Assembly: GCA_003142575.1 (NCBI GenBank)
Contig: PLMS01000078.1
Coordinates: 1-37,121 of the forward strand
Origin: Ignavibacteriota bacterium
GTDB lineage: Bacteria; Bacteroidota; Ignavibacteria; UBA10030
Length of the DNA: 37,121 nucleotides
Direction of reading: 5' to 3'
Positions 1-8,289 of the stretch are shown here, piece by piece. The notes under the pieces were generated by a model. That model was not told where the DNA came from, made no database searches, and saw nothing but the letters and a program-made list of their open reading frames with translations. Position numbers and translations under genes: made by a program. Within the stretch, counting starts at the first letter, position 1, and every line of letters starts with the position of its first letter.

Positions 1-123
1 GAGTTTACTTTGAGGTTCCGGCACAAGAACGACGACTTTTCCTTTCTCCACTAGTTCAGATGGATACAATTGCTTTGGTCTTAATTCAAAAATATCTAAT
101 GGCTTTAAATTCTGTCTTATCAA
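1..123 (-). CDS. Partial ORF leaving the left edge, possibly PqqD-like N-terminus
   Basis: An open frame of 41 codons runs from a possible TTG start (121-123) out of the window, with an in-frame TAG a few codons upstream. It reads as a soluble N-terminus containing ELRPKQLYPSEL and then GKVVVLVPEPQSKL. A short lead-in followed by a hydrophobic VVVLVP strand recalls the start of PqqD-family (peptide-binding chaperone) proteins, but only a fraction of the domain is visible. No ATG and no clear ribosome binding site is present, so it could also be a non-coding open frame. Bases 124-210, between it and the transporter stop, are AT-rich and hold nothing recognisable. Confidence 0.35.
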   Translation of the reverse strand, partial: MIRQNLKPLDIFELRPKQLYPSELVEKGKVVVLVPEPQSKL

Positions 124-210
124 TTTAAATCGCTAACTATTTTTTTTGAAAAATATTTTTTCGAATATAGAACGCTTTACACAATCTTTCAGTGCCATCG
201 CCTTCTCAGA

Positions 211-2301
211 TTACATCATCGCAGTCGGAGGTGCAGGTTCGTCTGCCCTTCCTGCTTTCGATAATGGAATATAGACTAAATATAAGGCGAGTATCGCAAA
301 AATCGGAATCGCCAGCCACGATGCAATTGATTCAAATCCTTCCAATGTCCAGAATTCCGGCTTACCGCTCATTCGATCCCGAACAAACACAACAGTAGCG
401 ATGAACAATCCCATCAACGCCTCTCCTGCAATTAATCCGGATGCAGACAATATTCCGGCGTTCTCGACTCTTGCCTTTTGGGCATCGTTATAACCTCGTT
501 GAGAAGCGCGTTTATCGACTAAACCGCGGATCAATCCGCCGATGAATATTGCAAATGTTGTTTCGAGCGGCAAATACATTCCAACAGAAAATAACATCGG
601 ACTTTTTACTTTGATTAATATCAGCGAAATGCCTAACGCAATTCCAACAAGCACAAGCGGCCATGCCATTTCGCCGCCGACAATTCCTTGTGACAATGCC
701 GCCATTAATCCTGCTTGCGGTGCAGGAAGTTTTGAACCGCCAAATCCGCCTGTCAATGGATTGCTCGCAAGATCAGAGTTGTGAAGAACATAGAGCGGGA
801 AAAACATCACTAATCCGGCAAGGATAACGCCGATAATATCTCCGACCTGCATCTTCGATGGTGTTCCGCCGAGAATGTGACCAACTTTGAGGTCTTGAAG
901 CATTTCTCCGGCAACTGCCGATGACACACACACCACCGCAGCAACACCAAGAACAGCGGCAACTCCTTGAATCCCTGTGACACCAATGATTACCATTGTC
1001 AGTGCAGCCACAACAGTGGTTGCAAGTGTCAGACCGGAAATTGGATTATTGGATGAACCGATCATACCGACAAGATTTCCTGAAACTGCCGCGAAGAAGA
1101 ATCCTGCAACCAGCATAACTACAGCGGCAAGGATTGCACCAAGCAGCATGTTTGTGAAGTAGAAATAAAGCCCGATCATCAATGCAAAGACAACGACGAT
1201 ACCGAGAATGACTGCTTTGAACGAAATATCTTTCTCGGTTCTTTCTGTTGCAGCTTTTGCAGTAGCCGATTTCTTCACATCAGCGATGCCGCGCTTGATG
1301 CCAAGAATTAAGTTCTTGCGCATTTTCCAAAGAGTGTAGCATGCGCCAACGAGCATTCCTCCGACAGCGATAGGCCGAACAATGTAGCGGTAGAGATGAC
1401 CCGTGAGTGCACTCCAAGCGCTCAGCGAATCACCATTGCTTGCAACAAGATATTTGTCGATCAATTGAGGTCCCAGGAAAAACACCAGCAGGGGAACAAA
1501 TAATCCCCACGCAAGAACGCCGCCTGCAAAGTTTAAGGCTCCGAGTTCCGGTCCGATGATATACCCGACACCAATGTATGCCGGTGTAGCAGCGGGTGCA
1601 GAAATTGTCGTGATACCACCGCCGAGAATTTTTTCCGAATCCGGTTTCAATCCAAGTTTCACAAATGATTCTTTTACACGTCCGACCATTACTTGAAAAT
1701 CGTTCGATGAGTGAAATATTCCCAATCCATCAATCAGTTTAATGAATGCACCGACTGCCATTGCTTTGAAGAGCATGATCGCTGCTCCTGCGCCGCGTTG
1801 ACCTGCCTTATGAATTTCTGCCGCCGCCACAGATTCTGGAAACGGCAAAGTCTGATCTTCTACCATCACTTTGCGGAGAATCGTGACAAACATAATTCCA
1901 AGAATACCGCCGAGAATCATGAGCGATGAGGAAATAAGATATTCTGTCAGCATATTTTCCGGTGTGAAATCCCAAATGTGAAGAATCACAAACGCAGGGA
2001 TCGTAAATATTGCACCTGCCGCAACAGACTCACCGATAGAACCGACCGTTCGTGCAAAATTCTCTTCGAGGATGGATCCTTTCATAATTTTGAGTAATGC
2101 CATACCAATAACCGCAGCAGGATATGTTGCTGCTATCGTCATTCCAGCTTTCAAACCGAGGTAAGCATTTGCCGCTCCGAGTACCACACACATCACCAAA
2201 CCGATGAGCAGCGCGCGGATTGTAAATTCTTTCATGTCGGTATGAACAGGAACATACGGGATAAATTTTTTCAGGCCGCCTCTGTTCGTTCCATCTGCCA
2301 T
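211..2301 (-). CDS. OPT-family oligopeptide/metal-chelate transporter
   Basis: A polytopic inner-membrane secondary transporter of the OPT superfamily, about 696 residues, the normal size for bacterial members. Family members take up small peptides or metal chelates with protons; the substrate here cannot be read. The sequence shows a cytoplasmic N-terminus (FIPYVPVHTDMKEFTIRAL), then many hydrophobic segments from about residue 30 to the C-terminus, including NAYLGLKAGMTIAATYPAAV and the conserved SGNLVGMIGSSNNPISG region. A hydrophilic loop rich in K/T/E near residues 330-360 separates the two halves. I choose the second in-frame ATG: AAGGAG abuts the first ATG but sits six bases before this one. 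It starts 33 bases after the proline dehydrogenase stop, so the two are probably co-transcribed. Confidence 0.9.
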   Translation of the reverse strand: MADGTNRGGLKKFIPYVPVHTDMKEFTIRALLIGLVMCVVLGAANAYLGLKAGMTIAATYPAAVIGMALLKIMKGSILEENFARTVGSIGESVAAGAIFTIPAFVILHIWDFTPENMLTEYLISSSLMILGGILGIMFVTILRKVMVEDQTLPFPESVAAAEIHKAGQRGAGAAIMLFKAMAVGAFIKLIDGLGIFHSSNDFQVMVGRVKESFVKLGLKPDSEKILGGGITTISAPAATPAYIGVGYIIGPELGALNFAGGVLAWGLFVPLLVFFLGPQLIDKYLVASNGDSLSAWSALTGHLYRYIVRPIAVGGMLVGACYTLWKMRKNLILGIKRGIADVKKSATAKAATERTEKDISFKAVILGIVVVFALMIGLYFYFTNMLLGAILAAVVMLVAGFFFAAVSGNLVGMIGSSNNPISGLTLATTVVAALTMVIIGVTGIQGVAAVLGVAAVVCVSSAVAGEMLQDLKVGHILGGTPSKMQVGDIIGVILAGLVMFFPLYVLHNSDLASNPLTGGFGGSKLPAPQAGLMAALSQGIVGGEMAWPLVLVGIALGISLILIKVKSPMLFSVGMYLPLETTFAIFIGGLIRGLVDKRASQRGYNDAQKARVENAGILSASGLIAGEALMGLFIATVVFVRDRMSGKPEFWTLEGFESIASWLAIPIFAILALYLVYIPLSKAGRADEPAPPTAMM

Positions 2302-2334
2302 AAACATCTCCTTACGTTTGAGTGTAGTATGAGA

Positions 2335-3234
2335 TCAACGAATAAAAATCGCTTTTGTAACATACCACGCCATATGCGGATTTTCTTTTAAACGGCGTGT
2401 TGAATAAGCATACCACTGCTCGCCAAACGGTATGTATACCCGTAAATGATGGCCATCGTTCACAATCGTGTCACGGCGCTTCTCGCGTACACCAAGAAGC
2501 ATTTGAAATTCATAATGCTCTTTTCCCAACCCGTACTTTTGTATCATCTCACATGCGCCATCGATCAAATAATCATCGTGCGTAGCAATACCAACATAAG
2601 AACCGGCTTCAAGAATAATTTTTAAAAGCGAGAGATAATTATTTCGGATTTCCTGCCGTTCTTTATATGCGATTGATGGTGACTCATTGTAAATGCCTTT
2701 GCACAACCGGATATTCGTTCCATCCTTCACAAGCGCACAAACATCGGATTCACTTCTGTGCATATATGCTTGAATGACAACACCGGTATTTTTAAAACCA
2801 TCCGCACGGAGTCGCCGGTACATTGTAAGCGTATCATCCGTCGTCGTTGCATCTTCCATATCGATCCGCACAAAGTTACCAAGCCGGTCTGCTTCTTTAA
2901 TAATTGTCTTAAGATTACGATACCCAAGTTCCTTGTCGATCTTCAATCCGAGTTGCGTCGGCTTGATGGAGACATTAGAATTTAGCTTATTCTCCTTGAC
3001 TGATTGGAGAATAGAAAGAATTCCTTTTTTTACTTGTTCGGTCTCGTTGGCATTTTTTACATCCTCGCCCAACAGATCCATTGTTGCCATCATTCCCTTT
3101 TCGTTGAGGTTCTTTGCAACACGAACACCATCGGACAAACGAACTCCGGCGATATACCGTTTTGCCACCTGACCAACTATTGTTTTCGGAATGAACGGAA
3201 GTACTGTCGTGATAAGCTGGTTCAGTATCGGCAT
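2335..3234 (-). CDS. Proline dehydrogenase, monofunctional
   Basis: FAD-dependent proline dehydrogenase, oxidising L-proline to 1-pyrroline-5-carboxylate, the first step of proline use as carbon and energy source. At 299 residues it is a stand-alone PRODH domain of the PutA/PRODH barrel fold, with no P5C dehydrogenase domain. Diagnostic motifs are VRIDMED (about 122-128), IQAYMHRSE (about 153), RLCKGIYNE (about 176), ATHDDYLI (about 217), EFQMLLGVR (about 242) and the substrate-binding tail YAYSTRRLKENP (about 275). AGGAAG lies just upstream of the ATG. No P5C dehydrogenase gene is visible nearby, so the second step must be encoded elsewhere. The downstream OPT transporter could supply peptides that feed this pathway; that link is inference. 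Confidence 0.93.
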   Translation of the reverse strand: MPILNQLITTVLPFIPKTIVGQVAKRYIAGVRLSDGVRVAKNLNEKGMMATMDLLGEDVKNANETEQVKKGILSILQSVKENKLNSNVSIKPTQLGLKIDKELGYRNLKTIIKEADRLGNFVRIDMEDATTTDDTLTMYRRLRADGFKNTGVVIQAYMHRSESDVCALVKDGTNIRLCKGIYNESPSIAYKERQEIRNNYLSLLKIILEAGSYVGIATHDDYLIDGACEMIQKYGLGKEHYEFQMLLGVREKRRDTIVNDGHHLRVYIPFGEQWYAYSTRRLKENPHMAWYVTKAIFIR

Positions 3235-3556
3235 AACTTCCTATTATTGCGGGTTGCTTTCCGTAGAAATATCAATTCAAATCCGAGTCAATATAGCCAC
3301 ACAGGCGCGGAAAAGCAATAAAAACCCTCTATATGAGAGGGCTTAAAACGTTTAATTATTAACTAAAACAGCCAGATTCTATTTAAAATCTAATAACTAG
3401 AAGTCACCTCAAAAAATACCTCAGGTCATTCCGAACTTATTTTGGAATCTTTATTTTTGCTTGAAATCTAAATGCTGAACCAAGTTCAGCAAGACAGAAC
3501 TCCTATTTTTGAGATAGCTTCTCATGAAAGCCTTGGAGAATGAGAAAAGGAATTTA
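3235..3556. other. Intergenic region between M13 peptidase and proline dehydrogenase
   Basis: About 320 bases without a gene. It carries the intrinsic terminator at 3319-3341 and a weaker imperfect hairpin (arms TTCTCAT and ATGAGAA, near 3521-3547) just after the M13 stop, which has no T-run. The proline dehydrogenase promoter must lie in the lower-coordinate part, but I cannot point to convincing -35/-10 boxes. Confidence 0.5.
3319..3341 (-). terminator. Intrinsic terminator after the M13 peptidase transcript
   Basis: A six-base-pair G+C-rich stem (CCCTCT at 3325-3330 with AGAGGG at 3336-3341, five-base loop) is followed on the minus strand by TTTTTATTGCTTTT. It lies about 215 bases after the M13 peptidase stop and upstream of proline dehydrogenase, so it probably separates the two transcription units. 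Confidence 0.65.
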
Positions 3557-5593
3557 TCACCAGATCACCACTCGCGCGCTGTCCGGACGCCACATGGCGT
3601 CGCCGTGTTGAATTCCAAATGCTGTATAAAACTCCGGCATGTTCGATAATGGACCGATAACACGGAATTTTGCAGGCGAGTGTTCATTGCTGCGCACCTG
3701 ATTGGCAATCGCTTCCGGCCGTTCGTTCACCATCCACGCAAATGCATAACCGAGGAAGAAGCGCCGGTCTGGTTGTAAACCCGCGATCATTTCGTTGCTC
3801 TTATACTGATAAGTCTTCTTAAATGCTTCATACGCCATCATTGTGCCTGCGAGGTCGGCAATGTTCTCGCCTTGCGTCAGTTCTCCATTAATATGGAGAC
3901 TGTCAACAGCAATATATTCGTTATATTGTTTTACGATCATTTTTGTTTTGGTGTAAAACTTGATGCTGTCATCGCTCGTCCACCAATTATTCAAGTTTCC
4001 ATTGTTATCGTACTTGCTTCCCTGATCGTCAAACCCGTGTGTGATCTCATGCCCGAACGTAGCACCAATGTTGGAATACAGCAATGCATCGTCAGCAAGC
4101 GTACGTTCATACCCCGGAATAATAATATTGCATCCCGGTACACAGATTTCATTATTGGATGGATTGTAATAGGCATTATAGGTTTGAGGTTCCATGTCCC
4201 ATTCAGTCCGGTCGACCGGTTTGCCATATTTAGAAATCATATAATCGAAACCCCACATATTGGCACTCATCACATTGCGGACATAGGAAGAACGATCGAT
4301 CTGCATCTTGCTGAGATCTTTCCATTTGTCAGGAAAACCGACTTTCATAATGATCGTACTGAGTTTCTTGAGTGCCTTCACTTTTGTGACTTCGCTCATC
4401 CAATCCAATTTCTTTATCCGTTCTGCATATACTTCTTTGATTGCATTTCCAATCTCCAGCAGTTTTTGTTTTGTGCCTTTGGGTAAATATTCAGACATAT
4501 ACACCTGCCCGATCAATTCACCAAGCGATCCATCGGTTCGCTCGACGACACGTTTCCATCTCGGCTTCGGTTCCTGCACTCCCCGAAGTGTCGTGGAATA
4601 AAAGCTGAATATCTCAAGATATGTTTTGTCATCAAGGTACGCTGCAAGGCCGCGCACAAGGTGGTACTTGAGATAATTTTTCCAGGTATCAATAGAAACT
4701 GTTTTGAGATACTCGTTCAGCGCAGTGAGAAATTCAGGCTGGCCGACGATAACGGTATCCACGGTACGCAAACCAACGCCTTTCGTAAAAATATACCAAT
4801 CGAGATTTGGAGTAGTTTTAGTCAATTGTTTGAAAGATATTTTATTGTAATTTTTCAGAGGGTCGCGCGTGTCCTCTCGGTTGCGTGAAGTTTTTGCAAG
4901 TGCGGTCTCCAGCGTCATCAGATTTTCGGCTGCTTGTTTTGCTTTTACGTCATCATAACCTAGAATTTTAAACATATTGCCTGCGTGCACAACAAATTTC
5001 TGACGGATCATCATGGCAGCGGAATCGGCATCGAAATAGAAGCGCTTGTCGGGCAGGCTCAATCCCCCTTGCCAGATAAAGACGGCATTCTTGCTGCTGA
5101 TTCTATCATCCTGTCCCACGCCAAAAGTAAACATCGGTGAACCGGCAACAGTATGAATATACGCCGCTGCATGTATAATCCCCCTTATATCATTTATCCC
5201 GTCGATCATATCAAAATCTTTTTTAAGATCGATTATTCCTTTCTTATTAAGGGTGAGGCTGTCCATGCCGGTAAAAAAGAAATCTCCGATCTTTTGTTTG
5301 TTGCTTCCCTTTTCGGTGTTGGTCAATGCAGCGGAGGATTCGCACATGATGCGGATTTGTGCATTAATCGTATCCTGAATCAACCGCCAGAGGCCATTGT
5401 TCGCTTCGCTGGCGGGAATAGGGTTTTCTTTAAACCACCTGCCGTTTGCATACTGGAAGAAATCATCGCCGGGTTTTACAGTCGTGTCGATGTGTACAAC
5501 AAGTGGGTCTTGCGTGATTTGAGGTTGGCCAAACGAGAAAGAAACAATGATTGCCGGAACAACAAGAAGCGAAACAACGAAGGGATTTTTCAT
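3557..5593 (-). CDS. M13-family (neprilysin/PepO-type) zinc endopeptidase, exported
   Basis: A zinc metallo-endopeptidase of family M13, about 678 residues, the usual full length, cleaving oligopeptides outside the cytoplasm. The N-terminus is a signal peptide (MKNPFVVSLLVVPAIIVSF) followed by the family start GDDFFQYANGRWFKENPIP. The catalytic region holds the substrate-binding motif NAYYNPSNNEI, the zinc motif HEITH in GATFGHEITHGFDDQG, and the third zinc ligand in GENIADLAG. The end keeps MWRPDSARVVIW, but the cysteine of the usual CxxW terminal motif is replaced. The ATG at 5593 is preferred over an upstream TTG because it starts the signal peptide directly, with GAAAG eight bases before it. 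The SdpI-like gene ends 44 bases upstream, suggesting one transcript. Confidence 0.94.
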   Translation of the reverse strand: MKNPFVVSLLVVPAIIVSFSFGQPQITQDPLVVHIDTTVKPGDDFFQYANGRWFKENPIPASEANNGLWRLIQDTINAQIRIMCESSAALTNTEKGSNKQKIGDFFFTGMDSLTLNKKGIIDLKKDFDMIDGINDIRGIIHAAAYIHTVAGSPMFTFGVGQDDRISSKNAVFIWQGGLSLPDKRFYFDADSAAMMIRQKFVVHAGNMFKILGYDDVKAKQAAENLMTLETALAKTSRNREDTRDPLKNYNKISFKQLTKTTPNLDWYIFTKGVGLRTVDTVIVGQPEFLTALNEYLKTVSIDTWKNYLKYHLVRGLAAYLDDKTYLEIFSFYSTTLRGVQEPKPRWKRVVERTDGSLGELIGQVYMSEYLPKGTKQKLLEIGNAIKEVYAERIKKLDWMSEVTKVKALKKLSTIIMKVGFPDKWKDLSKMQIDRSSYVRNVMSANMWGFDYMISKYGKPVDRTEWDMEPQTYNAYYNPSNNEICVPGCNIIIPGYERTLADDALLYSNIGATFGHEITHGFDDQGSKYDNNGNLNNWWTSDDSIKFYTKTKMIVKQYNEYIAVDSLHINGELTQGENIADLAGTMMAYEAFKKTYQYKSNEMIAGLQPDRRFFLGYAFAWMVNERPEAIANQVRSNEHSPAKFRVIGPLSNMPEFYTAFGIQHGDAMWRPDSARVVIW

Positions 5594-5637
5594 GATATGG
5601 TCTTTCAAAATAAATGATACTATATGGTATACACCTG

Positions 5638-5970
5638 CTATAATTTACGAAAATAGAAGAATGAAATAATAACAAGAACACCAACCGGCAGCACTACAAC
5701 TAACCCGCCGAGTTTATTGATGATGATTACTGAAACAACGTCAGGAATTAAAACAACGACGATGAGTACGACGAGAGAAAACAAGCTGGAAATGAGCATG
5801 CCACATCCAAAGAATTTGTTTGCCTTATACCATACAGCCTCGTCCGGCATTGTTTTACGTGTACGAACCCCATAGAAACAATTTGGGCGCACTTTTTGAA
5901 GTATCAGAGGAATTGATAATATTATGAAAACAAAACAAAGTATCATCGGAATGATAATTTGATTGATCAT
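5638..5970 (-). CDS. SdpI/YhfL-family small membrane protein
   Basis: A 110-residue membrane protein with three hydrophobic segments (about 3-22, 50-77 and 85-105). The conserved piece between the first two, NCFYGVRTRKTMPDEAVWYKAN, shown as FYGVRTRKTM then EAVWYKAN, is the hallmark of the SdpI/YhfL family. In Bacillus, SdpI gives immunity to the SdpC toxin and also acts in signalling; most short members have no assigned role, and there is no toxin gene here. It lies directly upstream of the M13 peptidase in the same orientation. The start at 5970 has no strong ribosome binding site, so it could be weakly translated. Confidence 0.75.
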   Translation of the reverse strand: MINQIIIPMILCFVFIILSIPLILQKVRPNCFYGVRTRKTMPDEAVWYKANKFFGCGMLISSLFSLVVLIVVVLIPDVVSVIIINKLGGLVVVLPVGVLVIISFFYFRKL

Positions 5971-5993
5971 GGTATATGTTTACTCGATTGTAA

Positions 5994-6329
5994 TTATATT
6001 TTACTATTTTTCGTCACCAAGGCAAAATCTACCACTGCCGTCGCGTGAATGAATGTCGTGTCAAAGATTGGAGTTTTACAATCATTTTGTTGAATGAGCA
6101 GCGGAATTTCAGTGCATGCGAATATGATTCCTTCTGCTCCTTGTCGGCTGAGGTTTTTCATAATTTGAAGGTAACGATTTTTTGCTTCTTGCGTGAAGAT
6201 TCCCCTGCCTAATTCGGTAAATATAGATGTATGAATGAAGTCCCGCTCGGTTTCATTCGGAATCATAGATGCAATATTGAATTTTGAAAGCCGATCGTGA
6301 AATCGCCAGGAATGTAGCACTACACAATA
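5994..6329 (-). pseudogene. 5'-truncated aspartate/glutamate racemase remnant
   Basis: The frame 5994-6320 (108 residues, GTG at its 5' end) matches the C-terminal half of aspartate/glutamate racemases of the YgeA type. It contains RLSKFNIASMIPNETERDFIH, seen as MIPNETERDFIH, then FTELGRGIF, and the second catalytic-cysteine region GIIFACTEIPLLI. A full racemase is about 230 residues with a first catalytic cysteine in the N-terminal half; that half is missing. Reading 6301-6330 one frame over gives LLCSATF, vaguely like the family GLLGTxFT segment, which hints at a frameshift before the break, but a TGA stops that frame immediately upstream. It is most likely a degraded gene and no longer makes racemase. 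Confidence 0.7.
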
Positions 6330-6351
6330 ACCTTCAAAAGGTCTCAGAATA

Positions 6352-6394
6352 AAGCTTCGAGAAGCTTCCTAAAGTACTAGAGACGACGAGTACT
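6352..6394 (-). terminator. Two small hairpins after the beta-barrel gene
   Basis: Two adjacent six-base-pair palindromes lie eight bases after the beta-barrel stop: AGTACT arms at 6373-6378 and 6389-6394, and AAGCTT arms at 6352-6357 and 6362-6367 around a four-base loop. Neither has a long T-run, so terminator function is uncertain; they may only mark the junction with the racemase relic. Confidence 0.3.
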
Positions 6395-6401
6395 AAAAAT
6401 C

Positions 6402-7709
6402 TTAGAAATCAAACACGAGATTCACTTTGGGTTCTATACGAATCTGCTTGATAAAAGAACCATCGGGACGTAAAGAGCCATCAGGATTTCTGTTCGAATA
6501 TGTTTGTTGATACAATGTTGAAACCAGTAAGTATCTAACCGGTTTATACCCGATCTCTGCGCTCAAGATGGAAAAATTATCCAAAATAAAGACACGGCCT
6601 ATTTTTGCTTTATCGAATGCACCGCGTATAACAATACCGGAAACTTCCGGTAATTGGAGTTCTGCATGTAATAGACCGTCGTTCTTTGTATCGTACGGTG
6701 CCTGATAGCCAGCAATAATATAGAATGAGTTCAGGATGCTGATAATAAATTCGCCATAGTAACCTCGGTTTGCACTAATAGTATCCAGCATATCGGATTT
6801 ACTCAATCTTCTCACAGGATCGAATCTATCGTGTTCATACAATGCATCGAAATATGCTGGCAGATAGTGAACACCATTGAACCGCAGTTCATATTTTCCT
6901 CGTATATCTACAAGACCAAGACCGGAAAAATTCATATTGATACCAACGGACGTACCATGTCCATAATGTACTATCTGCGCGTAATCAAAATACAACGAAG
7001 ACTTGAAAATTGTGTATGAAAGAATCGGCAAACCAAGGTCGAAGCCCACAATGGACAGGCCTCTACCGCTGGAATCTGTAGATGTTATGTCTGCGTCTTT
7101 ACTTAAATCTCTCGCATATGTCGCGCCAACCTCAAAATTATTAATCACCGGAACTTTCGCAAGACTCGTGAGTTTCAACGGCTTCACGTATCCTCGCATC
7201 CCCAACAGACCTCTGTCGGTAATGTCGCTATACATCGACTCAAATCCGAATTTATCAAAATTCAAATCTAATTCGACACCTGTCCTTCTCAAATCGTAGC
7301 TTGCACTGTTCTGGTAATTGTAGACAATCGATCCATGACCAAGGAGCGAGTAATCAAGTTGTCCGAGGCGTATGTAAAACGGCTCTCCTTTCTGCGCCCA
7401 GCGGATATAACGGATGATGCGAAGATAGTCCGCGAATTTTGAATAGTCACCAGCTCTGAGCTTGCCTTTTGTATTGAAGCGAAGGTTCAGATCGAGGCCC
7501 ACGCCAAGTTGTCCAAATGCAACTTCCGGCGTCATGCTGATCAAATAAAAAGCTTCGCCATCGATAAAGGTAGCACCAAACCCAACGGGGATCGAACCTC
7601 CACTTGTTCCCATCATTGCTGCTCTGGAATTACTCCATTGACCATTTCCTATCGCAATAAAGACTACAACCGCAAAGAGGATAATCAACGTAGTTCTCAG
7701 TGGTTTCAT
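6402..7709 (-). CDS. Predicted outer-membrane beta-barrel protein, function unknown
   Basis: A 435-residue exported protein that I cannot assign to a named family. The signal peptide MKPLRTTLIILFAVVVFIA is followed by alternating short strands rich in Y, F and R with turns of G, N and D, for example FYIRLGQLDYSLLGHGSIVYNY, read here as YIRLGQLDYSLLGHG. The protein ends in a strand terminating in aromatic F (PKVNLVFDF), the pattern recognised by the BAM insertion machinery. This suggests a porin-like or structural barrel in the outer membrane. The ATG at 7709 is chosen over an upstream ATG because it begins the signal peptide and has AGGAAG five bases before it. It follows spmB after about 30 bases, so it may share that transcript. 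Confidence 0.75.
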   Translation of the reverse strand: MKPLRTTLIILFAVVVFIAIGNGQWSNSRAAMMGTSGGSIPVGFGATFIDGEAFYLISMTPEVAFGQLGVGLDLNLRFNTKGKLRAGDYSKFADYLRIIRYIRWAQKGEPFYIRLGQLDYSLLGHGSIVYNYQNSASYDLRRTGVELDLNFDKFGFESMYSDITDRGLLGMRGYVKPLKLTSLAKVPVINNFEVGATYARDLSKDADITSTDSSGRGLSIVGFDLGLPILSYTIFKSSLYFDYAQIVHYGHGTSVGINMNFSGLGLVDIRGKYELRFNGVHYLPAYFDALYEHDRFDPVRRLSKSDMLDTISANRGYYGEFIISILNSFYIIAGYQAPYDTKNDGLLHAELQLPEVSGIVIRGAFDKAKIGRVFILDNFSILSAEIGYKPVRYLLVSTLYQQTYSNRNPDGSLRPDGSFIKQIRIEPKVNLVFDF

Positions 7710-7740
7710 TATTCTTCCTACGTGTTGTTTTCTTATTGAA

Positions 7741-8289
7741 CTATACTCCAAACAGGATCCGACAAATAAAGACCGCCGCTAACATGCCGGCAAGATCAGC
7801 AAGCAGCCCGACTGGTACAGCATGTCGTGTATTTTTAATATTCACAGATCCGAAATAGACAGCGAGAATATAAAATGTCGTTTCCGAACTGCCGTACAAC
7901 GTCGAGGCAAGCACACCGATAAACGAATCCGGTCCGTGCACCTTCATCAATTCCGTCATGATTCCTAACGAACCACTGCCTGAAAGCGGACGCATCAGTG
8001 CCATCGGTAAAGCATCCGGCGGCATACCGATAAGATTCGTGAGCGGTGTGATAATCGATATTAATACGTCCATTGCGCCGCTGGCACGGAAGATTCCGAT
8101 GGCGAACAACATTGCTACCAGATATGGGATAATACGAATGGCGGTATGAAATCCGTCCTTCGCTCCTTCAACAAAGACTTCATAGACACGAACTTTTTTG
8201 AAAAAACCCCAGCCTAAGAAGATTGCAATCATGAGCGGGATAGCAAGAATAGAAATAAAGTTGATGACAGTGCGAAAGAGATCAACCAT
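7741..8289 (-). CDS. spmB: Spore maturation protein B homologue (nucleoside-recognition Gate domain)
   Basis: A 182-residue integral membrane protein of the SpmB/nucleoside-recognition (Gate) family. Four to five hydrophobic stretches are visible. Conserved pieces include SGAMDVLISIITPLTNLIGMP, seen as GAMDVLISIITPLTN, then ALMRPLSGSGSLGIM and ASTLYGSSETTFYILAVYFGS. In Bacillus SpmA and SpmB influence spore-core dehydration, but homologues are common in non-spore-formers, where they are thought to be transporters of unknown substrate. The start codon lies inside the end of spmA (8-base overlap) with a perfect GGAGGAG seven bases before it, so the pair is translationally coupled and probably forms one complex. 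Confidence 0.9.
   Translation of the reverse strand: MVDLFRTVINFISILAIPLMIAIFLGWGFFKKVRVYEVFVEGAKDGFHTAIRIIPYLVAMLFAIGIFRASGAMDVLISIITPLTNLIGMPPDALPMALMRPLSGSGSLGIMTELMKVHGPDSFIGVLASTLYGSSETTFYILAVYFGSVNIKNTRHAVPVGLLADLAGMLAAVFICRILFGV

Noticed and set aside
3521-3547. Hairpin right after the M13 peptidase stop as its terminator
   Set aside because: Short stem, large loop and no T-run; the hairpin at 3319-3341 with TTTTT is far better.
3872-4486. 204-codon plus-strand frame inside the M13 peptidase gene
   Set aside because: It is antisense to a clear zinc peptidase with HEITH motif and shows no recognisable domain.
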